Part shown: in pieces, positions 1-4,802 of the stretch | Layout: each line of letters starts with the position of its first letter | Numbering within the stretch: the first letter of the stretch is position 1 | NCBI GenBank assembly: GCA_946406095.1 | Contig: CAMJJO010000114.1 | Coordinates: 1-5,789, forward strand | Length of the DNA stretch: 5,789 bases | Direction: 5' to 3' | Source: an uncultured Bacteroidales bacterium | GTDB taxonomy: Bacteria > Bacteroidota > Bacteroidia > Bacteroidales > UBA932 | The notes under the pieces: generated by a model | Database searches by the model: none | What the model was told of the DNA's origin: nothing | What the model saw: the letters and a program-made list of their open reading frames with translations, nothing else | Made by a program: the position numbers and the translations under genes

Positions 1-514
1 TGATGGCAACGGCCTTGCTGTGGGCACGGGCCACACCATTGGACTGACCCTCGGATGCCTCGATCACGAGGAAGATGCCACCGTTGTCGGTGAGGTCCTG
101 GTCCAGCTTGAAGGTGAAGGTATCACCCTGGCACACGATGGTGGCACTGGAGGGATTCTCCACACCCACGAGCGTGGGAGGAGTGACGGAGGCGGAACCG
201 CCGCAGGCTACGATCCAGTAGTTCAGGCGGGTGAACAGGTTGGCTCCGGAGATCTTGGCTTTGGTGCCAAGGACCGAACGGCCCTCCTGAGAGAGAGCGA
301 GCTTATTCCACGCGAGAATCTGCTCGTTGGTGAGGCTCTTCCACATGGTGGTGAGCTGCTTGAAGATACCTTTGACCTTGGCCTGGTCAGCGGTACGGAC
401 GGAGCCGCCGTATCCGCGGTTGCGGATGTACTTACGGCTCTTCATTTTTGCAGCGGTCACGCCCTTGGCGCTGCCGCTCATCTCCTCGAAGGCGATGGAA
501 GGAATGTACTTCAT
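1..514 (-). CDS. Putative phage virion protein, paralogue of the 350-aa gene (3' end cut by left edge)
   Basis: The minus frame is open from an ATG at 514 to base 1, giving about 171 residues without a stop, so the C-terminus lies outside the window. It begins MKYIPSIAF, then SGSAKGVTA (13-21), LTNEQ (61-65), W69, LGTKAKISG (82-90) and NLFTRLN (92-98). These motifs occur at the same residue numbers in the protein encoded at 2005-3057, so the two are paralogues. The pattern T..Q, a central Trp, LTNEQ..W..LA and a final ISG.NL..RLN is one I associate with Bacteroidota phage virion proteins of unknown role. After residue 98 the sequence becomes beta-rich and unlike its paralogue. The start is 2 bases after the TAG of the lipoprotein gene, so it is probably the fifth gene of the same transcript. 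Role as capsid, tail or spike component is inferred. Confidence 0.75.
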   Translation of the reverse strand, partial: MKYIPSIAFEEMSGSAKGVTAAKMKSRKYIRNRGYGGSVRTADQAKVKGIFKQLTTMWKSLTNEQILAWNKLALSQEGRSVLGTKAKISGANLFTRLNYWIVACGGSASVTPPTLVGVENPSSATIVCQGDTFTFKLDQDLTDNGGIFLVIEASEGQSNGVARAHSKAVAI

Positions 515-516
515 GG

Positions 517-990
517 CTAAAAACGTTTGAGGTTAAGTAAAAAAGTGATGATAAAATAGAGTCCGATCAGGATCACGGCAAAGAAGCAGAATCCGCCCAC
601 GCGGAGCTTAGCCTGCTGCCAGCCGGTCAGTTTCTTTTCCACTTCAACGGTCTGGGTCTGCACCCGTTCGCGGAATACAATCGAATCCCGGTAAACAATC
701 TGTTTGTCAACAACCGCCGGCATCTTCACCGGCTTCGTCTCCAGTGAATGCTTCAGCACTCCGCCGGAAATGTGAGCATCCGAAAGCGCGAATTCATTCT
801 CCAGATGTGAAGTGGTGTCCTGGACTGCCACCCGCTCCACAACACGCGGCAGCTCAACGTAGACGGTATCCTTCTCGATGACCGTCTCCGTCCGCACTTC
901 CACCTTGGTACTGTCCGTCGTAGGAAGCTGGCGGACAGTACTGCAGGCAGAAGCGAGCGCGAGGAAAAGCAGTGGCAGACAGTATTTCAT
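517..990 (-). CDS. Lipoprotein with C-terminal membrane helix; candidate unimolecular spanin (u-spanin)
   Basis: The 157-aa protein starts with a short lipoprotein signal: MK, a hydrophobic stretch, then LASAC with the lipidated Cys at residue 16. The middle (about 17-130) is polar, rich in Thr, Val, Glu and Lys, and predicted periplasmic. One hydrophobic helix follows near the C-terminus (about 133-152), ending LKRF, a positive tail consistent with a cytoplasmic end. A lipidated N-terminus plus a C-terminal transmembrane helix is the plan of unimolecular spanins such as phage T1 gp11, which link the outer and inner membranes and disrupt the outer membrane in the last step of lysis. No acidic surface-export signal follows the Cys, which fits retention on the periplasmic side. 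It starts 5 bases after the holin-like gene ends, as expected for a lysis cassette. Spanin function is inferred from topology and position. Confidence 0.65.
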   Translation of the reverse strand: MKYCLPLLFLALASACSTVRQLPTTDSTKVEVRTETVIEKDTVYVELPRVVERVAVQDTTSHLENEFALSDAHISGGVLKHSLETKPVKMPAVVDKQIVYRDSIVFRERVQTQTVEVEKKLTGWQQAKLRVGGFCFFAVILIGLYFIITFLLNLKRF

Positions 991-995
991 AGGTA

Positions 996-1253
996 TTATT
1001 CGTTCTTATCAAGTTTCTGATGGAGTTCAGCTTCCATCTTGTTCAGTTTCGCATCAAAGCTGGCCTTTACCCCGAGAATTGCCCCACAAAGGACCAGAAG
1101 CTCGCTCACGATGCTGATGGCGGAATTCGTGATTTCCCCAGGCGGCGGAACGAAGAACAAGCAAACGGCGGCGATGGCAACACCAGCGGAGAAGCTGGCT
1201 ATGGCTATGCCACCCTGGAGCCTGGTCAGTTCTATGCGTTTCTTCTCATTCAT
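996..1253 (-). CDS. Small two-helix membrane protein, probable holin
   Basis: This 85-aa protein has a charged N-terminus (MNEKKR), a hydrophobic segment at about 14-35, a short loop with PPPGEI, a second hydrophobic segment at about 45-62, and a highly charged helical tail rich in Lys and Glu. Size, two membrane helices and charged tail fit class II-type holins, which collect in the inner membrane and open it at the programmed time of lysis. The short proline-GEI loop between the helices resembles holin-like proteins I recall from gut Bacteroides phages. It starts 6 bases after the 247-aa gene and is followed after 5 bases by the candidate u-spanin. No endolysin is adjacent, so a general small membrane protein is the alternative. 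Confidence 0.6.
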   Translation of the reverse strand: MNEKKRIELTRLQGGIAIASFSAGVAIAAVCLFFVPPPGEITNSAISIVSELLVLCGAILGVKASFDAKLNKMEAELHQKLDKNE

Positions 1254-1259
1254 AAGGCA

Positions 1260-2003
1260 TTAATTGTCACGGACAAGGAAAGCAAAGATGAACGGATCGT
1301 GGCCGGTATCTTCGAATCCTGCGGTCCTGGTCTGGCAAGTGAAAACACCATTCTCGATATGGGCCTCGCTGATGCCATCCACGGAAGGATTGTACTGGTT
1401 GCCGCCACCGCAGAAAGGAACATCAGCAGTAATGCCGGAGGGCAGGTTGTCCAGACTGCATTCCCATGCAGAATCACGGTAAGCATAAGTGCAACCGGAA
1501 TACATCATGTGGAGGAACACCCAGTGTTCAAACTCCACGAAGAAGGTATCAGAGCTCCAGCGGAGATAGTTGTTCTCAGACGTGGTCTGCAGTCGGACCT
1601 TGGTCCCCTTGATGGGATTGCCACCCCGGGCCAGCATAGTGTACAGGGCAAGAACGTAGATGGTAATCTCACCCTTCTCATCGAAGTTGGTGAGCTTCTC
1701 GATGCAGAGGGTGTTCTTGTCCTTGACCCAGGATTTCAGGACGGTGCCGCCGCTGTTATCCCAAGTATAGCCGTAGCTGTCACGCACATCGCTGAATCGC
1801 ATAATCACGCCCGCGATGGCGCTGCGGTCTATCGAGAGGTCCGGCACGTAGATTTCCAGCACATCTGCAGCCTGGTAAGCGGCATTTGTGGGGTCATACT
1901 TGAACTTCGCATTGAGGACTACGAAGTTCTCCTCCTGATGGGACTTGAAGGCTATCTGGCCAGCCCCGAAATTATTACCTGTAGAGTTGAAAAGCGTAGC
2001 CAT
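1260..2003 (-). CDS. Unrecognised 247-aa beta-rich protein in virion/lysis block
   Basis: I do not recognise this family. The frame stays open further upstream, but the start chosen is the ATG at 2003. It lies one base after the TAA of the preceding gene, and the extra residues upstream would overlap that gene and look like out-of-frame translation. The protein begins MATLFNSTGNNFGAG and consists mainly of alternating hydrophobic/polar stretches such as VLEIYVPDL and GEITIYVLALYT, suggesting beta-sandwich folds. There is no signal peptide or clear membrane helix. Five Cys lie in the C-terminal two thirds, and the tail is rich in Gly, Asn and aromatic residues. Its place between a putative virion protein and the holin-like gene makes a virion accessory or tail component plausible, but the sequence alone does not prove this. 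Confidence 0.7.
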   Translation of the reverse strand: MATLFNSTGNNFGAGQIAFKSHQEENFVVLNAKFKYDPTNAAYQAADVLEIYVPDLSIDRSAIAGVIMRFSDVRDSYGYTWDNSGGTVLKSWVKDKNTLCIEKLTNFDEKGEITIYVLALYTMLARGGNPIKGTKVRLQTTSENNYLRWSSDTFFVEFEHWVFLHMMYSGCTYAYRDSAWECSLDNLPSGITADVPFCGGGNQYNPSVDGISEAHIENGVFTCQTRTAGFEDTGHDPFIFAFLVRDN

Positions 2004-2004
2004 A

Positions 2005-3057
2005 TTAGTAGAGTATTCCAGGCCCGAAGACCTCGGTGGGTTTGACATAATAACCGCCACGATGAGCGAAAGTGATGTATGCAGGATCGCCGTAGCGGGC
2101 GCCATACAGCCACATTACGTAGGACTGCGCGACTAACTTGCCGTCAGCTCCGTTGCCACGACCAAGAGCCCAGGAAGTGCCACGGAGTTCCTCCGGAAGA
2201 TCCTGATCCAGATAGGCCTCGGAGCTGGCCACGTTGCTGTGACCCTCACACATCACGTCGAACTGGATAACCGGCGCTCCGGAAGAGAAGTCCACGTCGA
2301 TGGAGGAAACGTGCTGCTCGTGATCCGGCAGCAGACGATCCATTGTGACCCTTTTACGCGGCGTGTAAGAGGATTCGCCGGTCACGATGACAGAATCTTT
2401 ATACACCTGCCCGGCAAAGCCGGTCGAAGTGTCCAGCCAGTAGGCTTCAATAAACACCTTCTGGCCCGGCGTAGGCTCCACGCCAATCGTCTTCAGATAC
2501 AACCGGGTGACATCCGCCTCTCCCCAGTCATCCTCGACTTCAGAAGAGATAATCACCGTCTTGCTCCAGCCGTTGGAAATACCGGAACTCTGGGAGCCCG
2601 ACATCTTCACAACCATCTTATATGGCGCAGATTCATGCTTGATGCCACCGAACACAACCAGCTGGGGCGTAACTCCCACGGTACTGTATTCCACATTCGG
2701 CACAGCCACCTGCCCTGCAGGAGCATTGGCCATGATTGCCTCCCCGGCCATCACGCGATTAGCATTCAGACGCACATACAGGTTCAGACCGGAAATCTCG
2801 GCCTTCTGGCCCAGCGAAGAGGCGCCGGTGGCGTGCTCGGCCAGCCGGTCCCATTCCTGGCGCTGCTCGTTGGTCAGCGTTACCCAACTTTTGGAAATCT
2901 TCTTCAGGGATGCCCGGCGCACAAGTTGTGCCCCTGTGGCAACCCCTGTCGGATAGCATTTCAGCGAAAGGATGCTACGGCCGCCCACCTGGCGAGCCGT
3001 AACACCCTTTGCCGACCCAGAAAAGCCCCCGAAAGCAATGGAAGGAAGCGCTATCAT
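2005..3057 (-). CDS. Putative phage virion protein, 350 aa, first gene of the leftward operon
   Basis: It starts MIALPSIAFGGF at an ATG about 44 bases from the candidate leftward -7 box. The N-terminal 98 residues carry SGSAKGVTA (13-21), T41 and Q44, W58, LTNEQRQEW (61-69), LGQKAEISG (82-90) and NLYVRLN (92-98), which align without gaps to the truncated gene at the left edge. By eye about 44 of 98 positions are identical. The remaining 250 residues are beta-rich and unrelated in detail to the paralogue, and end ...FGPGILY. There is no signal peptide or membrane helix. A shared N-terminal module with differing C-terminal parts is common in phage decoration, tail or receptor-binding proteins, where the N-terminus attaches to the virion. 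This role is inferred; the family is otherwise uncharacterised to me. Confidence 0.75.
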   Translation of the reverse strand: MIALPSIAFGGFSGSAKGVTARQVGGRSILSLKCYPTGVATGAQLVRRASLKKISKSWVTLTNEQRQEWDRLAEHATGASSLGQKAEISGLNLYVRLNANRVMAGEAIMANAPAGQVAVPNVEYSTVGVTPQLVVFGGIKHESAPYKMVVKMSGSQSSGISNGWSKTVIISSEVEDDWGEADVTRLYLKTIGVEPTPGQKVFIEAYWLDTSTGFAGQVYKDSVIVTGESSYTPRKRVTMDRLLPDHEQHVSSIDVDFSSGAPVIQFDVMCEGHSNVASSEAYLDQDLPEELRGTSWALGRGNGADGKLVAQSYVMWLYGARYGDPAYITFAHRGGYYVKPTEVFGPGILY

Positions 3058-3100
3058 AGTTTAAGTATTGTTTTAATCTTGTTTTCGTAAATCTTTGATT

Positions 3101-3132
3101 CAAATTTACTTAACTAAAGAACGCCAGTCAAT
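3101..3132 (-). promoter_or_regulatory. Candidate Bacteroidota promoter for the leftward virion/lysis operon
   Basis: Read on the minus strand, TAAATTTG (3108 to 3101) matches the Bacteroidota -7 consensus TAnnTTTG. ATTG (3132 to 3129) matches the -33 TTTG at three of four bases, and the spacer is 20 bases. Transcription would begin near 3095, giving a leader of roughly 38 bases before the ATG at 3057. This is the only upstream space before five tightly packed genes, so it probably drives all of them. Confidence 0.5.
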
Positions 3133-3175
3133 CCCCCAAACTTTCACCCTTACAACTATTTGACAGAGTTAACCG

Positions 3176-3223
3176 CCATTATTACCAAACCATACTAAAA
3201 CAAACCAAAACCACACATCAACT
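3176..3223. other. G-free A/C-rich tract
   Basis: Forty-eight consecutive plus-strand bases lack G and are mostly A and C, with short recurring units such as ACCAAA, AACAAACC and AAAACC. The minus strand is correspondingly G/T-rich, with several GG pairs. The tract lies between the two divergent promoters. Low-complexity drift, an easily melted element or a protein-binding site are all possible. Confidence 0.45.
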
Positions 3224-3327
3224 GAACAGATTCGCAAAAAAATGTCAAGATGAAGTGCTACTTAAATCTATTTGGGTATTGTTTCTTATTGTAAAGTTCA
3301 CTCCAATTCGAAAGGTGTAAACCCTAC

Positions 3328-3364
3328 TATATCAGCATATTGCGCTATCATAAAAACTGATATA
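3328..3364. repeat. 8-bp perfect inverted repeat bracketing the rightward promoter (operator candidate)
   Basis: TATATCAG at 3328-3335 and its exact reverse complement CTGATATA at 3357-3364 are separated by 21 bases. The left arm lies just upstream of the -33 element (3339-3342), and the right arm overlaps the first two bases of the -7 box (3363-3370). The arm starts are 29 bases apart, close to three helical turns. This arrangement suits a repressor that contacts both arms and blocks RNA polymerase. The regulator is unknown. Confidence 0.5.
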
Positions 3365-3370
3365 CCTTTG
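3339..3370 (+). promoter_or_regulatory. Candidate Bacteroidota promoter for the rightward replication operon
   Basis: TACCTTTG at 3363-3370 matches the TAnnTTTG -7 consensus exactly. ATTG at 3339-3342 matches the -33 TTTG at three of four bases, with a 20-base spacer identical in length to that of the leftward promoter. Transcription would begin around 3376, giving a leader of about 60 bases that contains the 14-bp palindrome. It precedes the DUF3853-like, ATPase and DUF6371-like genes. Confidence 0.55.
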
Positions 3371-3394
3371 CCTTCGAGCTCAGCGAAATTATCG

Positions 3395-3408
3395 CACAAC
3401 CGGTTGTG
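3395..3408. repeat. Perfect 14-bp palindrome CACAACCGGTTGTG in the rightward leader
   Basis: The sequence equals its own reverse complement and lies about 25 bases after the -7 box and 28 bases before the ATG at 3437. As DNA it looks like a binding site for a dimeric regulator. As RNA it could form a short stem with a CCGG loop followed by a U-rich run (bases 3409-3417 include TTTTGTTT), so a weak attenuator is an alternative. Confidence 0.5.
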
Positions 3409-3436
3409 TTTTGTTTAACTCTTAATCATCAGAAAA

Positions 3437-3736
3437 ATGATTATCGAAAACACAACACCCCTGGCCGCCATCACAGTCGGCGACCTCAAAGAACTCCTCC
3501 TGGAGCTCAACATCAACCACGGCCCTGCAGCCCCCAGGCCCGCCACCGGAAACGGCAAGCGGTACGTCTACGGACTCAAGGGCATCCAGTCCCTGTTCCA
3601 CTGCTCCCACCTTACCGCGCAGCGCTACAAGGACACCTTCCTCCAGCCCGCTGTCATGCAGCAAGGCCGCAAGATCGTCATTGACGTAGAGCAGGCAGTT
3701 GAACTCTTCAAGACCCATAAGGATGGAGACAACTGA
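3437..3736 (+). CDS. DUF3853-like small helix-turn-helix protein
   Basis: This 99-aa protein has a leading helix (about 13-25: TVGDLKELLLELN), a flexible Gly/Pro/Ala linker (29-40), and a conserved core KRYVYGLKGIQSLF (41-54), CSHLTAQRYKD (56-66), GRKIVIDVEQAVELF (77-91). That core is the pattern of DUF3853 proteins from Bacteroidota mobile elements: a winged or MerR/excisionase-like helix-turn-helix with a closing beta hairpin. It probably binds DNA as a regulator or replication accessory factor; its target is not known. The ATG at 3437 follows an A-rich stretch typical of Bacteroidota initiation sites. It is the first gene of the rightward operon, and its 3' end overlaps the start of the ATPase gene by 14 bases, suggesting coupled translation. 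It is a natural candidate to bind the inverted repeat or palindrome in its own leader. Confidence 0.75.
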   Translation: MIIENTTPLAAITVGDLKELLLELNINHGPAAPRPATGNGKRYVYGLKGIQSLFHCSHLTAQRYKDTFLQPAVMQQGRKIVIDVEQAVELFKTHKDGDN

Positions 3737-4799
3737 TTCCCTCAATCCCATTGACGCCATCACCGCGACAGTGGAAGGAAACGCACACACCAACACCGTA
3801 GGCATGCTGGCCATCAAGAAGGTCAACGACTCCCTTCAAGACGCCTCCAAGATGCCCAACCCGGTGCCGCTCTTCCTCGAGCTGTGGTACCAAGGCGAGG
3901 TCTCCTGCCTCTTCTCGGACTCCAACCTGGGCAAGTCCCTCTACGCCGTCCAGATCGCCGAGATCATCGCTAAAAACCACAGCATCCTCTACCTCGATTG
4001 CGAGCTCTCCGAAAAGCAGTTCCAGCTCCGCTACACCGACGAAGTCACCGGCCTCCTGCACCAGTTCCCGGAAAGGATGTACCGGGCCGAGATCGACAAC
4101 ATGCACCTGGACCTCAAAGACTACGAAGACCGCATCCTCCAGAACATCGAAGCCGCAGCACTCCAGTTCCACTGCACCATCATCATCATCGACAACCTCA
4201 CCTACCTCTGCAACAGCAGCGACAAAGGCGTGGATGCCGGCCTGTTCATGATGAAACTGATGCAGCTCAAGAAGAAGCACGGCTGGTCCATCCTGATTAT
4301 CGCACACACGCCCAAGCGCTCCCTCTCCAGCCCCATCACCCAGAACGACCTCGCTGGCTCCAAGAAACTCTACAACTTCTTTGACAGCGTCTTCGCCATC
4401 GGCAAATCGGCCAAGGACGAGCGCCTCCGCTACGTCAAGCAGCTCAAGGTCCGCGCCGGTGCCTTCCGCTACGACTCCGACAACGTCATCGTCTACGAGA
4501 TCGAGAAGACCGACGGATTCACCCACTTCGAATTCAAGGAGTACTCTACCGAGCGTGAGCACCTCCGCGAACAGAAGGAGACCGAAACCCTGAACCGCGT
4601 AGAGAACATCATCCAGCTCTCCCGCCAGGGCAAATCCTACCGGGAAATCGCCCAGGAAGTCGGCCTCAGCAAGTCCATGGTCGCCAAGATCATCAAGCAG
4701 AACGAAGCGTCCACCGCCGGAAACCCGGTGGACGGAGTGGACACGGTGGACAAGGTGGACACCCCGGACAATAACCTCTTCACCCCAGAAAACGAGTAA
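3723..4799 (+). CDS. RepA-like RecA-fold AAA ATPase/helicase with C-terminal helix-turn-helix
   Basis: The start chosen is the ATG at 3723, preceded by AAGG; an in-frame ATG at 3699 would add eight residues and overlap the upstream gene further. The 358-aa product has a variant Walker A SDSNLGKS (65-72), a DCE segment with the likely catalytic Glu94 (YLDCELS), Walker B IIIID (153-157), the sensor strand SILIIAHTPKR (189-199), DLAGSKKLYNFFDSV (209-223) and RYVKQLKVR (236-244). This order matches the hexameric RepA/DnaB-like ATPases that unwind DNA at plasmid and phage origins. A second domain (about 290-327) is a helix-turn-helix with SYREIAQEVGLSKSMVAKI. The tail then carries four VDx repeats (336-347), encoded by an unusual DNA repeat. 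Overlap with the DUF3853-like gene and a 3-base gap to the DUF6371-like gene indicate one replication operon. Helicase activity is inferred from family. Confidence 0.8.
   Translation: METTDSLNPIDAITATVEGNAHTNTVGMLAIKKVNDSLQDASKMPNPVPLFLELWYQGEVSCLFSDSNLGKSLYAVQIAEIIAKNHSILYLDCELSEKQFQLRYTDEVTGLLHQFPERMYRAEIDNMHLDLKDYEDRILQNIEAAALQFHCTIIIIDNLTYLCNSSDKGVDAGLFMMKLMQLKKKHGWSILIIAHTPKRSLSSPITQNDLAGSKKLYNFFDSVFAIGKSAKDERLRYVKQLKVRAGAFRYDSDNVIVYEIEKTDGFTHFEFKEYSTEREHLREQKETETLNRVENIIQLSRQGKSYREIAQEVGLSKSMVAKIIKQNEASTAGNPVDGVDTVDKVDTPDNNLFTPENE
4708..4763. repeat. GTGGAC repeat cluster A (iteron-like) inside the ATPase gene
   Basis: GTGGAC occurs at 4728, 4737, 4746 and 4755, exactly 9 bases apart. 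An inverted copy GTCCAC begins at 4709. CGTCCACCG (4708-4716) and CGGTGGACG (4726-4734) can pair as a 9-bp stem with a 9-base loop. The four direct copies are in frame and encode Val-Asp-x units directly after the helix-turn-helix. The segment 4746-4763 recurs exactly at 5106-5123. It may be a replication-initiator binding array or simply a coding repeat. Confidence 0.6.
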
Positions 4800-4802
4800 C
4801 CA

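Larger units (their letters stand above)
3058..3436. other. AT-rich divergent intergenic control region
   Basis: These 379 bases separate the two divergent gene blocks and are visibly richer in A and T than the flanking genes. They hold a leftward promoter candidate (3101-3132), a G-free A/C-rich tract (3176-3223), a rightward promoter candidate (3339-3370) bracketed by an 8-bp inverted repeat, and a 14-bp palindrome in the rightward leader. No convincing gene is present; the only small frame, at 3250-3294 (14 codons), lies upstream of the rightward promoter and has no supporting signal. Confidence 0.8.

Noticed and set aside
20..520. 166-codon open frame on the plus strand at the left edge
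   Set aside because: The opposite strand encodes a clear paralogue of the 350-aa protein that runs off the edge; this frame is its shadow.
1020..2045. 341-codon open frame on the plus strand opposite the holin-like and 247-aa genes
   Set aside because: It runs antisense across several tightly packed minus-strand genes and reads as a composition shadow with no domain signature.
2004..2105. 34-residue N-terminal extension of the 247-aa protein
   Set aside because: It would overlap the upstream gene by about 100 bases, whereas the ATG at 2003 is one base after that gene's stop, matching the spacing of the whole operon.
1..3057. Diversity-generating retroelement variable region in the virion-like genes
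   Set aside because: No reverse transcriptase, template repeat or near-identical repeat pair with adenine-specific differences is visible in the window.
2239..3090. 283-codon plus-strand frame opposite the 350-aa gene
   Set aside because: Low-complexity His/Arg-rich translation, antisense to a gene with a recognisable paralogue.
3250..3294. 14-codon frame in the intergenic region beginning MKCYLNLFG
   Set aside because: It is very short, lies upstream of the rightward promoter candidate, and has no promoter or initiation signal of its own; it is compatible with chance.
3058..3436. tRNA, attachment site or CRISPR array in the intergenic region
   Set aside because: No cloverleaf, no regularly spaced identical repeats and no integrase gene nearby; only short inverted repeats are present.
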